From: Lachnospiraceae bacterium
GTDB taxonomy: Bacteria; Bacillota; Clostridia; Lachnospirales; Lachnospiraceae
Direction: 5' to 3'
Length of the DNA stretch: 48,766 nt
Assembly (NCBI GenBank): GCA_022774505.1
Contig: JALFLW010000025.1
Coordinates: 1-48,766 of the forward strand
Within the stretch, counting starts at the first letter, position 1. Each line of letters opens with the position of its first letter. Below, piece by piece: positions 1 to 8,251 of this stretch. Position numbers and translations under genes: made by a program. The notes under the pieces are model-generated. The model saw only the letters and a program-made list of their open reading frames with translations, was not told the origin of the DNA and made no database searches.

Positions 1-180
1 AACAGAATTGATCTGAGGCTGTGTGTCCATAACCGGAACGGGCTGAGGCTCAGAAACAGAATTGACCTGAGGCTGTGTGTCCATAACCGGAACGGGCTGA
101 GGCTCAGGGACAGAATTGATCTGAGGCTGAACATTCGCAGACGGCTCAGGCTGTGAAACCGGATTTACCTGAGGCTGTGT
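1..180 (-). repeat. 54-bp tandem coding repeats (18 aa, Pro/Gln-rich)
   Basis: Copies start near positions 1, 55 and 109. The first two are nearly identical (starting AACAGAATTGAtCTGAGG and AACAGAATTGAcCTGAGG) and the third diverges after its first third. The period is a multiple of three, so the reading frame is kept. The array continues past the left edge, so copy number is unknown. Confidence 0.9.
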
Positions 181-519
181 ATCTGCCGGCTGTGCAGCAC
201 CATTCATAAGAAGAGAGCTGGCTCCCTGCAGATAGCTGTTCCATGTCTGCTGACAATATGTAAGATGCTCACGACCAGCATCCGTGATTTTATAAAAACG
301 GCGGCTTCGTCCGCCTATATCCTTGTGATAAACTTCCAGATAGCCATCTGCCTGCATCTGTTTCAACAAAGGATAGAATGTATTCTCCGGTACATCAATC
401 TTTGAACGGACATTCTGGACAATCTTAAAGCCGGAAATGCCCTCTGGCGTACTTGCTACAATAGACAAGATAACTGCATCGAGAATTAACTCACTAGTGT
501 TAAACATCATAACATTCAT
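1..519 (-). CDS. PadR-family transcriptional regulator with repeat-rich C-terminal tail (partial)
   Basis: The leftward reading frame is open to the window edge, so the C-terminus is missing. The first ~95 residues read as a PadR winged helix: a helix after the start (TSELILDAVILSIV), then ENTFYPLLKQMQADGYLEV and GGRSRRFYKIT, typical of PadR wings. From about residue 110 the protein becomes Pro/Gln/Val-rich, with an 18-residue repeat (SEPQPVPVMDTQPQVNSV type) encoded by 54-bp DNA repeats. PadR proteins bind palindromic operators and often repress themselves. The ATG at 519 is preceded by GAAAGGAAAGGG. A promoter and a palindrome lie upstream. The effector is unknown. The fold is fairly sure; the tail is unusual for the family. 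Confidence 0.82.
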   Translation of the reverse strand, partial: MNVMMFNTSELILDAVILSIVASTPEGISGFKIVQNVRSKIDVPENTFYPLLKQMQADGYLEVYHKDIGGRSRRFYKITDAGREHLTYCQQTWNSYLQGASSLLMNGAAQPADTQPQVNPVSQPEPSANVQPQINSVPEPQPVPVMDTQPQVNSVSEPQPVPVMDTQPQINSV

Positions 520-537
520 CCCTTTCCTTTCGGAGTA

Positions 538-554
538 CATATCTGTGAGATATG
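538..554. promoter_or_regulatory. Palindrome, possible PadR operator
   Basis: CATATCT-GTG-AGATATG is a perfect 7-3-7 inverted repeat between the predicted padR promoter and its start codon, where an autorepressor would bind. The link to PadR is inference from position. Confidence 0.45.
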
Positions 555-605
555 CCTTTCTTACTCATTTTCCCTCTGAAATAATTGCACACTTTCACTA
601 AATAC

Positions 606-634
606 ATTATCATACGGATTGCGAAATAATGCAA
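606..634 (-). promoter_or_regulatory. Putative promoter of the PadR gene
   Basis: On the minus strand TTGCAT and GATAAT are separated by 17 bp, giving a transcript start near 598 and an 80-base leader. The rest of the 520-1000 interval is AT-rich intergenic DNA. It holds a TTGGCAA/TTGCCAA inverted repeat at 668-690 (7-bp arms, 9-bp spacer) and the pfkA promoter. Confidence 0.5.
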
Positions 635-859
635 GTGACGAAAATATACAATTTTTTATATATATTGTTGGCAATTTTGCCTATTGCCAAGAAATTAACA
701 CAATTATATCATACTTTTGCGAAAAAATCAGCTGTTTTTTGCAAAATTAGTCAATAAAATAACAGGGCTTTTTTTATTTATAATAATGACATTCTAAACG
801 TTCTAAAACGTAAAAATCACAAATAAATATAAGTTTTTGAGAAAAATTCAAAAAAAGGA

Positions 860-888
860 TTGAAAATACTGTGATATCATAATAAAAT
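860..888 (+). promoter_or_regulatory. Putative pfkA promoter
   Basis: TTGAAA and TAAAAT are spaced by 17 bp, leaving a leader of about 105 bases before the pfkA ribosome binding site. No known riboswitch fold was recognised in the leader. Confidence 0.5.
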
Positions 889-1000
889 AAATCTGTGTGC
901 TAATTATTATATCTGTGCATTTTGTTTTGTATCATGCATAGATCATACATAGAAAATAATAACGATGCCATGGTTATCCGGTGGCGGAATGGAGGAAAAA

Positions 1001-1981
1001 ATGAGCACAAAGAAAGGAAAAATAGGAGTACTTACGAGTGGAGGAGATGCGCCGGGAATGAATGCGGCCATCCGTGCGGTTGTCCGTACAGGTATTACCA
1101 GAGGGTATGATGTGTATGGAATCCAGAGAGGCTATAATGGTATCCTTCATAGAGAGATGGAATTGTTAAGCTTTAAGGATGTGTCTGAGAAGCTGCAGCA
1201 TGGAGGAACATTCCTATTCACTGCCAGAAGTGCTGAGTTCCGCGAGATAGAAGGAAAGAAGAAAGCTGCGGCTATCTGTAAAGAAATGGGAATTGAGACT
1301 TTGATTGTTATTGGTGGAGACGGTTCCTTTACCGGAGCAAAGAATCTTTCAAAGTTTGGAGTAAACATTATAGGTATTCCCGGGACGATCGATCTGGATA
1401 TTGCTTATACAGATTATACGATCGGATTTGATACGGCAGTCAATACGGCTATGGAGGCAATCGACAGACTGCGTGAAACATCTAATTCCCATGAGAGATG
1501 CAGTGTTGTAGAGGTTATGGGACGTTCTGCGGGATATATTGCATTATGGTGTGGCATTGCCAACGGTGCAGAGGAGATCCTTCTGCCGGAGAAATTTGAT
1601 AATAATTATGATGCATTGCTGGAGCAGATACATAAGAACAGAGAGCTGGGAATGACACATCAGATTGTTGTAAATGCAGAGGGTGTAGGAAATTCAGATG
1701 AACTGGCAAAGCGTATTGAAGAAGCTACGGGTATTGAGACCAGAGCAACTATTCTTGGACATCTTCAGAGAGGTGGAAGTCCGACAGCGAGAGATCGTTT
1801 CTATGCATCCATGATGGGAGCATATGCGGTAGATGTTATTGATCAGGGAAGAAAGAACCGTCTGATCGGATATAAAAACGGCAAGCTTTATGATGTAGAT
1901 GTAGATGAGGCATTTGCAATGACAAAGACCATTGATGAGTATGAGTATGAGATTGCCCGTGTTTTAGGAACCAGAGAATAA
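1001..1981 (+). CDS. pfkA: ATP-dependent 6-phosphofructokinase
   Basis: Phosphorylates fructose 6-phosphate to fructose 1,6-bisphosphate in glycolysis. The 326-residue length is normal for a bacterial PFK. Motifs include TSGGDAPGMN (12-21), GGDGS (105-109, with the glycine typical of ATP rather than PPi users), PGTIDLD (127-133, both aspartates kept), MGRSAG (173-178) and LGHLQRGGSP. The asparagine usual in TIDND is leucine here. The ATG at 1001 has GGAGG ten bases upstream; an earlier in-frame ATG at 965 lacks a ribosome binding site. The gene is monocistronic, with its own promoter and a strong terminator. Confidence 0.96.
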   Translation: MSTKKGKIGVLTSGGDAPGMNAAIRAVVRTGITRGYDVYGIQRGYNGILHREMELLSFKDVSEKLQHGGTFLFTARSAEFREIEGKKKAAAICKEMGIETLIVIGGDGSFTGAKNLSKFGVNIIGIPGTIDLDIAYTDYTIGFDTAVNTAMEAIDRLRETSNSHERCSVVEVMGRSAGYIALWCGIANGAEEILLPEKFDNNYDALLEQIHKNRELGMTHQIVVNAEGVGNSDELAKRIEEATGIETRATILGHLQRGGSPTARDRFYASMMGAYAVDVIDQGRKNRLIGYKNGKLYDVDVDEAFAMTKTIDEYEYEIARVLGTRE

Positions 1982-2000
1982 TTTGATCGTAAATAGAGAA

Positions 2001-2035
2001 GCCGGATCACCAAGTTGTGTGATCCGGCTTTTTTT
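2001..2035 (+). terminator. Intrinsic terminator of pfkA
   Basis: GCCGGATCAC and GTGATCCGGC form a perfect 10-bp stem with an 8-base loop, followed by seven T. Confidence 0.93.
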
Positions 2036-2085
2036 GAGGGTATAGGAAAATGCTCATAAAAAACATTTGATCCCTGCTAAGCATT

Positions 2086-3513
2086 TTAGAAGCCGGAGGT
2101 ATGGAGGCTCAGGGTAAAGGAAAAATCCGTTCCGCTTCCAAGGATGCTTGTAGCGTGAATATATTCGCGGTGTGCATCGATAATTTCTTTCGTGATGGCT
2201 AATCCGAGTCCGGAACCGCTTTTATCTTTGCCGCGGGAAACATCGGTTTTGTAAAAGCGGTCCCAGATATGAGGAAGACTTTCTTCCGGGATACCGATGC
2301 CATGGTCGCTTACCGTGACAAACGCTTTTCCTTTTTGTTCCACGGTCTGGATCTCAATGGATGAATCCTGTGAGCTGAATTTCACGGCGTTGTCTATGAG
2401 GTTTTGGACAACTTGGGAGATTTTATCTCTGTCAGCATCAACAAACAGAGACGGAGAACTAAAGATCAGATGGATAGATATACGTTTTTCGGTGCAACGC
2501 TTTTCAAAGCTTACTGCGGCATTGCGGATCACCTCGTTGATATCAAAGGTTGTATAGTTTAAAAGGATTCCTTTATTTTCGTACCGGTTTAATTCCAAAA
2601 GCTGTTCTGTCAGCTTACTGAGCCGTTCTGCCTCACTCAGGATGATACCGAGATATTTTTGCTGTATTTCAGGAGGGATCGTTCCGTCCAGCATAGCACC
2701 GGCATATCCCTTGATATTTGTGAGGGGTGAACGGAAATCGTGGGAGACGTTTGCAACGAAATCCTTTTGGTAGGCATTTGCATTTTGCGTAGAATTGGCA
2801 AGATTCTGTATTGCAGTGAGAAGCGGCATATATTCCTGCAAAGGGAGATGATGTCTGTCATCATTGAAATTGCCATTAGAGTACTCCTGCACAGTGCTTG
2901 TTAATTTCCGGATCGGATGCAGGGTGGAGGAGCAGAGCAGATTGAGTGTGATCATGAGCAGCAGGAGGAAGACGATAAAACAGATGCGGATATTTTTTAG
3001 CAGATGGGATGCACTTGTTTTTAATTGCTGCAGAGAAGTTATGATTACTAAATATCCGTTGAGATCGTAATCCGTGGAAAGAGGATAGATCACGGAAAGA
3101 GTTTCCTTTGGGAGGAAAGTCGTATTTAAGTGGCCGGTGTAGGTGTCATTATCGAGAAAAGTAGGATTCAGATCATTGAAGTTTTGGCCTTCCAGACTGT
3201 TTTTGGCGGAAGAATCCACAGAGATCCGTCCGTTATTATCCACAAGAAAATAACGGGCGTGGCTCATTGTCTGAAGAGAATCCATGCGTTCCCGTAACGT
3301 TTTTTCGGTATGATCATCATATTCTCCTAATGATCTGACATTAAAAAAATATCGTTTGGAAAGAGAGCTTGCTTCTTCGTAAAGGGCGGCCTTTCGCTCC
3401 GAGATCAATGATTGTGTGATGAGATGTGTCCCCCAAAAATTCATCAGAAGAAACATAGCTGCTACAAGAAAGATATATGCGATGAAATAAAATGATCGAA
3501 GTGATATTTTCAT
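2086..3513 (-). CDS. Two-component sensor histidine kinase
   Basis: Inner-membrane sensor of 475 residues. TM1 is about 8-27, an extracytoplasmic sensor region about 28-173, and TM2 about 176-194. A HAMP-like linker follows (HPIRKLTSTVQEY), then the phosphoacceptor helix NVSHDFRSPLTN (His258), N box QNLIDNAVKFS, G1 DHGIGIP and G2 SGSGLGLAI. The ATG at 3513 has GGAGT seven bases upstream; a TTG at 3531 is a weaker alternative. It follows the response regulator by 26 bp and is almost certainly its partner. The signal is unknown. Confidence 0.92.
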   Translation of the reverse strand: MKISLRSFYFIAYIFLVAAMFLLMNFWGTHLITQSLISERKAALYEEASSLSKRYFFNVRSLGEYDDHTEKTLRERMDSLQTMSHARYFLVDNNGRISVDSSAKNSLEGQNFNDLNPTFLDNDTYTGHLNTTFLPKETLSVIYPLSTDYDLNGYLVIITSLQQLKTSASHLLKNIRICFIVFLLLLMITLNLLCSSTLHPIRKLTSTVQEYSNGNFNDDRHHLPLQEYMPLLTAIQNLANSTQNANAYQKDFVANVSHDFRSPLTNIKGYAGAMLDGTIPPEIQQKYLGIILSEAERLSKLTEQLLELNRYENKGILLNYTTFDINEVIRNAAVSFEKRCTEKRISIHLIFSSPSLFVDADRDKISQVVQNLIDNAVKFSSQDSSIEIQTVEQKGKAFVTVSDHGIGIPEESLPHIWDRFYKTDVSRGKDKSGSGLGLAITKEIIDAHREYIHATSILGSGTDFSFTLSLHTSGF

Positions 3514-3539
3514 GGGAATACTCCATTTCAAAATAGCTT

Positions 3540-4247
3540 TTATGCGTGATATTCAAATTTGTATCCGACACCCCAGACAGTAGAGATATTCCAGTCTGCA
3601 GGCTGTGAAAACTTTTCGCGAAGCCGTTTGATATGGACATCCACGGTGCGCGTATCGCCAATATAGTCGTAGCTCCAGATATTATCTAACAGCTGTTCTC
3701 TTGTGAATACCTGATTTGGATGGGAGGCCAGAAAATAGAATAGTTCCAGTTCCTTTGGAGGCATTTCTATACGCTGTTTGAAATAATATACAGAGTAGTC
3801 TGTCAGATTGATTATCAGGTTTGGATAGGTAACACATTCCTTTGGGATCGCATCTGTCTCCGCCGAGGATGTCTCATGGGAATAACGGCGCAGGACAGCT
3901 TTAATACGTGCTACCAGCTCTTTTGTATCAAAAGGTTTCATGATATAATCATCGGCACCAAGCTCCAGTCCCAGAACTTTATCAAAGGTCTCTCCTTTTG
4001 CAGAAAGCATGATCACCGGCAGATCCGATGTCTTGCGCAGCTCCCGGAGTACATCATAGCCGTTTATGCCCGGAAGCATGATATCCAGTACGATCAGATT
4101 CGGATGGTAATCAGCTATGGCAGCAAGTGCCTCTTCACCGTCGTTTGCAATTCGAGTGTCATAACATTCTTTGATAAGATATAAACTAATCAGTTCTGCG
4201 ATATTATTGTCATCATCTACAATTAATATTTTTTGTTTTTCTGCCAT
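3540..4247 (-). CDS. OmpR/PhoB-family response regulator
   Basis: A 235-residue regulator with a receiver domain (VDDD at 10-13, phospho-acceptor Asp55 in VLDIMLPG, Lys104 in MKPF) and a C-terminal winged helix (EQLLDNIW, TRTVDVHIKRLREKF, GVGYKFE). The ATG at 4247 has GGGAGAAGAG upstream. It lies 25 bp after mutS2 and 26 bp before the kinase gene, so the three may be co-transcribed. The pairing with a DNA-repair-type gene looks positional rather than functional. Confidence 0.93.
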   Translation of the reverse strand: MAEKQKILIVDDDNNIAELISLYLIKECYDTRIANDGEEALAAIADYHPNLIVLDIMLPGINGYDVLRELRKTSDLPVIMLSAKGETFDKVLGLELGADDYIMKPFDTKELVARIKAVLRRYSHETSSAETDAIPKECVTYPNLIINLTDYSVYYFKQRIEMPPKELELFYFLASHPNQVFTREQLLDNIWSYDYIGDTRTVDVHIKRLREKFSQPADWNISTVWGVGYKFEYHA

Positions 4248-4272
4248 AATCTCTTCTCCCTTTCTGCTTTCT

Positions 4273-6651
4273 TTATTTGAAGGAAACAACCGTTACACCC
4301 ATATCGCCCTCTCCAAATTCTCCGAGGCGGTAGGATTTTACATATTTTAAACGGGCAAGCTGCTGATGGACAGCTTTGCGCAATGCACCGGTTCCACGGC
4401 CATGGATAACGGTGACCTGCGACATATGGGCAAGATATGCATCATCCAGATATTTGTTTAAAACAGGCATTGCCTCATCGACAGTCATACCGATCAGATT
4501 GACCTCCTGCCGGACGGAGGAAGCCTTATCAATCCGTATCCGGCCACTTCCGCTCTGACGTTTTTCCTGTTTTGGCTTTGCATCCGGAAGAAGCTCAAGA
4601 TCCTTGATATTGACCTGAGTGCGGAGGAGTCCGGCCTGAACAAAAAGATCTCCCTTTTCGTTTGGAAGCGTACTGACTGTGCCGTCGGCATTCAGGGTTA
4701 AAATATGAACATTGGAGCCGATCATGAGATCCGAAGCCTTGATCGTTTTCTTTTTCCTTTTTTGTGGTTTGCTTCCGGACTGATTCTGGTGTTTATTCAT
4801 GCGGCTGCGGAGTTCGGCACGCTCTTTTTCCATTTCCTGTATATGTCGATCGCTTTTTGCCCATTTCGTATATTTGCGTATCGTGCTGTCTGCGATGTCT
4901 TTGGCCTCAGAAAGAATACGTCCGGCCTCCTGGTTTGCATTCTGCAGGATTTTTTCACGGGATTGTTCGAGTTTTTCGGTTTTTTCGCGTAATTCTTTTT
5001 TGAGACGGGAAATTTCTTTGCGATTTTCAGTGATGGCCTGCTGCTCTTTTTCGAGTTTGATACGGGAGGCCTCGAGATCACTGAGTACGTCCTCAAAATT
5101 CCGGGCATCGGAGGAAACTCTGTCTTTTGCATCATTGATGATCTCGGAGGATAGGCCTAATTTTCCAGAGATGGCAAAAGCATTACTTTTGCCTGGGATT
5201 CCGATCAAAAGGCGGTATGTCGGCTGTAATGTAGCTACATCAAATTCGCAGCAGGCATTTTGTACGTCCGGTGTCTGAAGCGCATAGAGCTTTAATTCAC
5301 TGTAGTGGGTGGTTGCCATGACAAGACAGCCGCGTTTATGAAGGTTAGCCAAAATGGCGGTAGCAAGGGCGGCTCCCTCGGTAGGATCTGTTCCGGCTCC
5401 AAGCTCATCAAAAAGGACGAGACTGTCAGCATCTGCCTTGTTCAAAATAGAGACTGTATTGACCATATGGGAGGAGAAGGTACTGAGACTTTGCTCGATA
5501 CTCTGTTCATCTCCGATATCTGCATAGATCTCATGGAATATCCGAAGACATGAATTATCAAAGGCAGGTATATGAAGTCCGGCCTGTCCCATCAGACAGA
5601 ACAGTCCGACTGTCTTTAGGGAAACTGTTTTTCCTCCGGTATTTGGTCCGGTGACAACCAGAAGAGAGAAGTCTCTGCCAAGGTGGATATCAATAGGAAC
5701 TGCTTTTTTGGAATCGATTAAAGGATGACGACCTTTTTTGATCTCAATATATCCTTCAGGAGGAAATATTGGACGTGTCCCCCGCATTTTTTTGGACAAC
5801 ATTGCTTTGGCAAAGATATGATCAAGCTCGCTGAGGACATTGTAATCCTGTTCGATAAAAAAAGACTGCTCTGCGGCAAGATTACTCAAATCAGCCAGAA
5901 TTTTGTCGATCTCTTCCTGCTCCTGCAGTTCAAGCTGGCGTATGTCATTATTGAGTTTTACGACAGCGGCAGGTTCGATAAAAAGTGTGGAACCGGTTGC
6001 AGACTGGTCATGAAGCATTCCACGGAAGGAAGAACGGTATTCGGCCTTGACAGGAAGGCAATATCTGCCATTTCTCATGGTAATAATGGAATCCTGCAGC
6101 ATATTGCGGGCAGAACTGCTCAATATACTGTTTAATTGTTCGTGGATACGGTTGTTTGTGAGCTTTAGCTGTCTGCGTACCTGTGAAAGACCGGTAGATG
6201 CATCATCGGCAATGGTGTCATTTTCCGGAATGCAGCGGCGTATTTCCTGCATCAAAGGAGAAAGTGGTTCGATCAGCTGGTATCGTTCGTTTAGGGAATC
6301 TCCGGTGGTATCATCCTCGCGGAGGGCCTGACGAAAATAATTTTTGACAGAGGCGGCTGCAGAAAGGAGTTTCGCAATATCCAGAAGCTCATGTGTACTG
6401 AGGGATGAACCGACAGCCAGACGTTTCAGGGAAGGACGGATATCTGCAATACCATAAAAGGAAAGTTCACCTTTGGTAAGAATATGGGTCAGAGCGTCCG
6501 AAGTCTCCCGCTGGGCGGTTTCGATCCAGCCGGCATCAGTCTGAGGCTGCAGTGTCCGGCACGCTTCTTTGCCGGATGGGGTAGAAGCAAATGAGACAAG
6601 CTCATCAATTATTTTATTATATTCTAAAGTCTGTAATACTTTTTTGTTCAT
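4273..6651 (-). CDS. mutS2: MutS2 (Smr-domain ATPase, ribosome/DNA quality control)
   Basis: The 792 residues match the usual MutS2 length. The Walker A is GPNTGGKT (335-342) and the Walker B/signature region contains LVLFDELGAGTDPTEG. A long coiled coil around 510-620 and a C-terminal Smr domain (VNLIGMTVDEA, VIHGRGTGALR) complete the architecture. MutS2 was first linked to suppression of recombination and more recently to splitting collided ribosomes; this assignment rests on family knowledge. The ATG at 6651 has GAGGAT about eight bases upstream. Confidence 0.95.
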   Translation of the reverse strand: MNKKVLQTLEYNKIIDELVSFASTPSGKEACRTLQPQTDAGWIETAQRETSDALTHILTKGELSFYGIADIRPSLKRLAVGSSLSTHELLDIAKLLSAAASVKNYFRQALREDDTTGDSLNERYQLIEPLSPLMQEIRRCIPENDTIADDASTGLSQVRRQLKLTNNRIHEQLNSILSSSARNMLQDSIITMRNGRYCLPVKAEYRSSFRGMLHDQSATGSTLFIEPAAVVKLNNDIRQLELQEQEEIDKILADLSNLAAEQSFFIEQDYNVLSELDHIFAKAMLSKKMRGTRPIFPPEGYIEIKKGRHPLIDSKKAVPIDIHLGRDFSLLVVTGPNTGGKTVSLKTVGLFCLMGQAGLHIPAFDNSCLRIFHEIYADIGDEQSIEQSLSTFSSHMVNTVSILNKADADSLVLFDELGAGTDPTEGAALATAILANLHKRGCLVMATTHYSELKLYALQTPDVQNACCEFDVATLQPTYRLLIGIPGKSNAFAISGKLGLSSEIINDAKDRVSSDARNFEDVLSDLEASRIKLEKEQQAITENRKEISRLKKELREKTEKLEQSREKILQNANQEAGRILSEAKDIADSTIRKYTKWAKSDRHIQEMEKERAELRSRMNKHQNQSGSKPQKRKKKTIKASDLMIGSNVHILTLNADGTVSTLPNEKGDLFVQAGLLRTQVNIKDLELLPDAKPKQEKRQSGSGRIRIDKASSVRQEVNLIGMTVDEAMPVLNKYLDDAYLAHMSQVTVIHGRGTGALRKAVHQQLARLKYVKSYRLGEFGEGDMGVTVVSFK

Positions 6652-6856
6652 TATCAGTATCCTCATTTCCATACAATTAAGGACTCAGATATCACACCGG
6701 TTAATGTGAGTGGATAAACTGAGCTGATAATATCATACACCACACAGTAGAGGTACTGCAAGCCAAATTTGCAAGAACATATTTACGGCTTATTCATAAA
6801 CTATTCATATATGCGTGTTATACTATATTTTGTTAGGATGAAATCAGAGGGATTTT

Positions 6857-6898
6857 ATACATGATTTACGAAAATGATTTCGTGAAGTGCGCATGTAT
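6857..6898 (+). other. Nested hairpin in the leader of the HtrA-like gene
   Basis: An outer 7-bp pair (ATACATG at 6857-6863 with CATGTAT at 6892-6898) encloses a perfect inner stem (ACGAAA / TTTCGT, 6868-6883, 4-base loop). It ends 44 bases before the start codon. A 29-codon frame starting at 6861 runs through it and overlaps the gene start, but has no good ribosome binding site. Confidence 0.5.
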
Positions 6899-6942
6899 GA
6901 TAGATACCCGGATATTCGTTATGCAGATGGAGAGAATTATAA

Positions 6943-8169
6943 ATGATTGAGAATAAGACGGATCAGACGGAGGAGGAATATTGCTTTTTACAGGAGGCAG
7001 TAAAGAAACAGCGCAGGACAAGGGCCGTGCGTGTCATAAAAAAAGTAGTTTTAGCCTGCTTTCTTGCAGTATTGTTTGGAATTACGGCAGGAGTGGCTTT
7101 CTGGTATACGCAGAACCGGCTGGAAAAACATGATACAAGGGTCTACCGGGAAAGTATGATGGCACATGCCGGAAATGAGACAGACAATACTTCACAGAAG
7201 AGTAAAACAAATGGAGATCAGGAGCGGATTTCGGCATACGAGGATTACTGGAAGACAATCAAAGATGTGGGAATGAGATGTAATCGTGCGGTTGTTGCGA
7301 TTAGACAGAGACATACGGAAAGCTGGTACAAACGAAGTCAGAAGGATGAACAGGTGCAGAGCGGGATTATTTTTGAGGAAAAAGGGGACTCTTTGTACAT
7401 TTTGACACAGACTGCAGCCTTGCTGTCGGAGAAGAATCTGGAAGTGGAATTTACAGATGGCAGCGTGGCACAGGCAAAGTTGAAAGCAAAAAATGATAAT
7501 CTCGATATGGCAGTGCTGACAGTCAACAGCAATGATATATCCAATGGCACTATGAAAAAAATCGTGATCATGGATTTTACACAATATGCTTCGGAGATCG
7601 ATCTGGGATTAAATGAAAGGGTTATGGTATTTGGCTGCCCTAACGGGATCATGAAATCAGTGATGCCGGGCAATGTCGTCAATGCTGATCTGACAGCATC
7701 TGTGCTGGATGGAAGTCTGAATATATATGCAACGGATATTGTATATACAGAGGGAGGAAATGGTTTTGTAACGAATATCGAGGGACGTATGGTAGGGATG
7801 CTCACGGATGCATTTAAAGATACGACCGGAAGCAATAATTGGGCTTTTATTTCGGCAGCTGATATTGCAGCGGAAGTTCAACGGATGGTTGAGGGAAAAT
7901 CCAGTGCCGTCTTTGGAATATATGGAAAGGACATAGGGGAGGACAAAGGGATCAATGTCACGGAAGTATTAGTCGATTCGGCAGCGTATCATGGAGGAAT
8001 CCGGGTGGCAGATGTACTCTGTTCCATTGATGGCTGTGAGATCAAGAATATGAGTGAATTACATTTTCTGCTGTCAACGCATGAAAGTGGGGACAAGATA
8101 CAGGTCAGATCAAAGAGAAAAAGCGGTGGAAAAGAAAAGGTCAGAAGCTTAAAGATTACATTACAATAA
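6943..8169 (+). CDS. Membrane-anchored HtrA-like protein with PDZ domain, probably an inactive protease
   Basis: A 408-residue protein with a short cytoplasmic segment, one membrane helix (about 34-54), a trypsin-fold domain (about 110-305) and a PDZ domain (about 310-405; HGGIRVADVLCSIDG). The fold is shown by GIIFEEKGDSLYILT, NLDMAVLTV (Asp188) and GGNGFVTNIEGRMVGM. The catalytic histidine of the usual ILTNNHVV is replaced (ILTQTAAL), and GNSGGP is replaced by GGNGF, so the nucleophile serine is missing. It is therefore likely a scaffold or sensor. The ATG has GGAGAG upstream. It is monocistronic. Confidence 0.85.
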   Translation: MIENKTDQTEEEYCFLQEAVKKQRRTRAVRVIKKVVLACFLAVLFGITAGVAFWYTQNRLEKHDTRVYRESMMAHAGNETDNTSQKSKTNGDQERISAYEDYWKTIKDVGMRCNRAVVAIRQRHTESWYKRSQKDEQVQSGIIFEEKGDSLYILTQTAALLSEKNLEVEFTDGSVAQAKLKAKNDNLDMAVLTVNSNDISNGTMKKIVIMDFTQYASEIDLGLNERVMVFGCPNGIMKSVMPGNVVNADLTASVLDGSLNIYATDIVYTEGGNGFVTNIEGRMVGMLTDAFKDTTGSNNWAFISAADIAAEVQRMVEGKSSAVFGIYGKDIGEDKGINVTEVLVDSAAYHGGIRVADVLCSIDGCEIKNMSELHFLLSTHESGDKIQVRSKRKSGGKEKVRSLKITLQ

Positions 8170-8170
8170 A

Positions 8171-8223
8171 AAACAGGGGATATGAAAATCTCTAAATGTT
8201 GATTTTCATGTCCTCTGTTTTTT
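8171..8223. terminator. Bidirectional intrinsic terminator
   Basis: ACAGGGGATATGAAAATC pairs with GATTTTCATGTCCTCTGT, with flanking A- and T-runs. It can serve both the HtrA-like gene and the convergent RelA/SpoT-like gene. Confidence 0.88.
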
Positions 8224-8251
8224 GTGTAGCAGGAATGCCGGTTTTGCCGTA

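Noticed and set aside
1-180. CRISPR-like array.
   Set aside because: The repeats are contiguous 54-bp in-frame units without unique spacers, encoding a protein tail.
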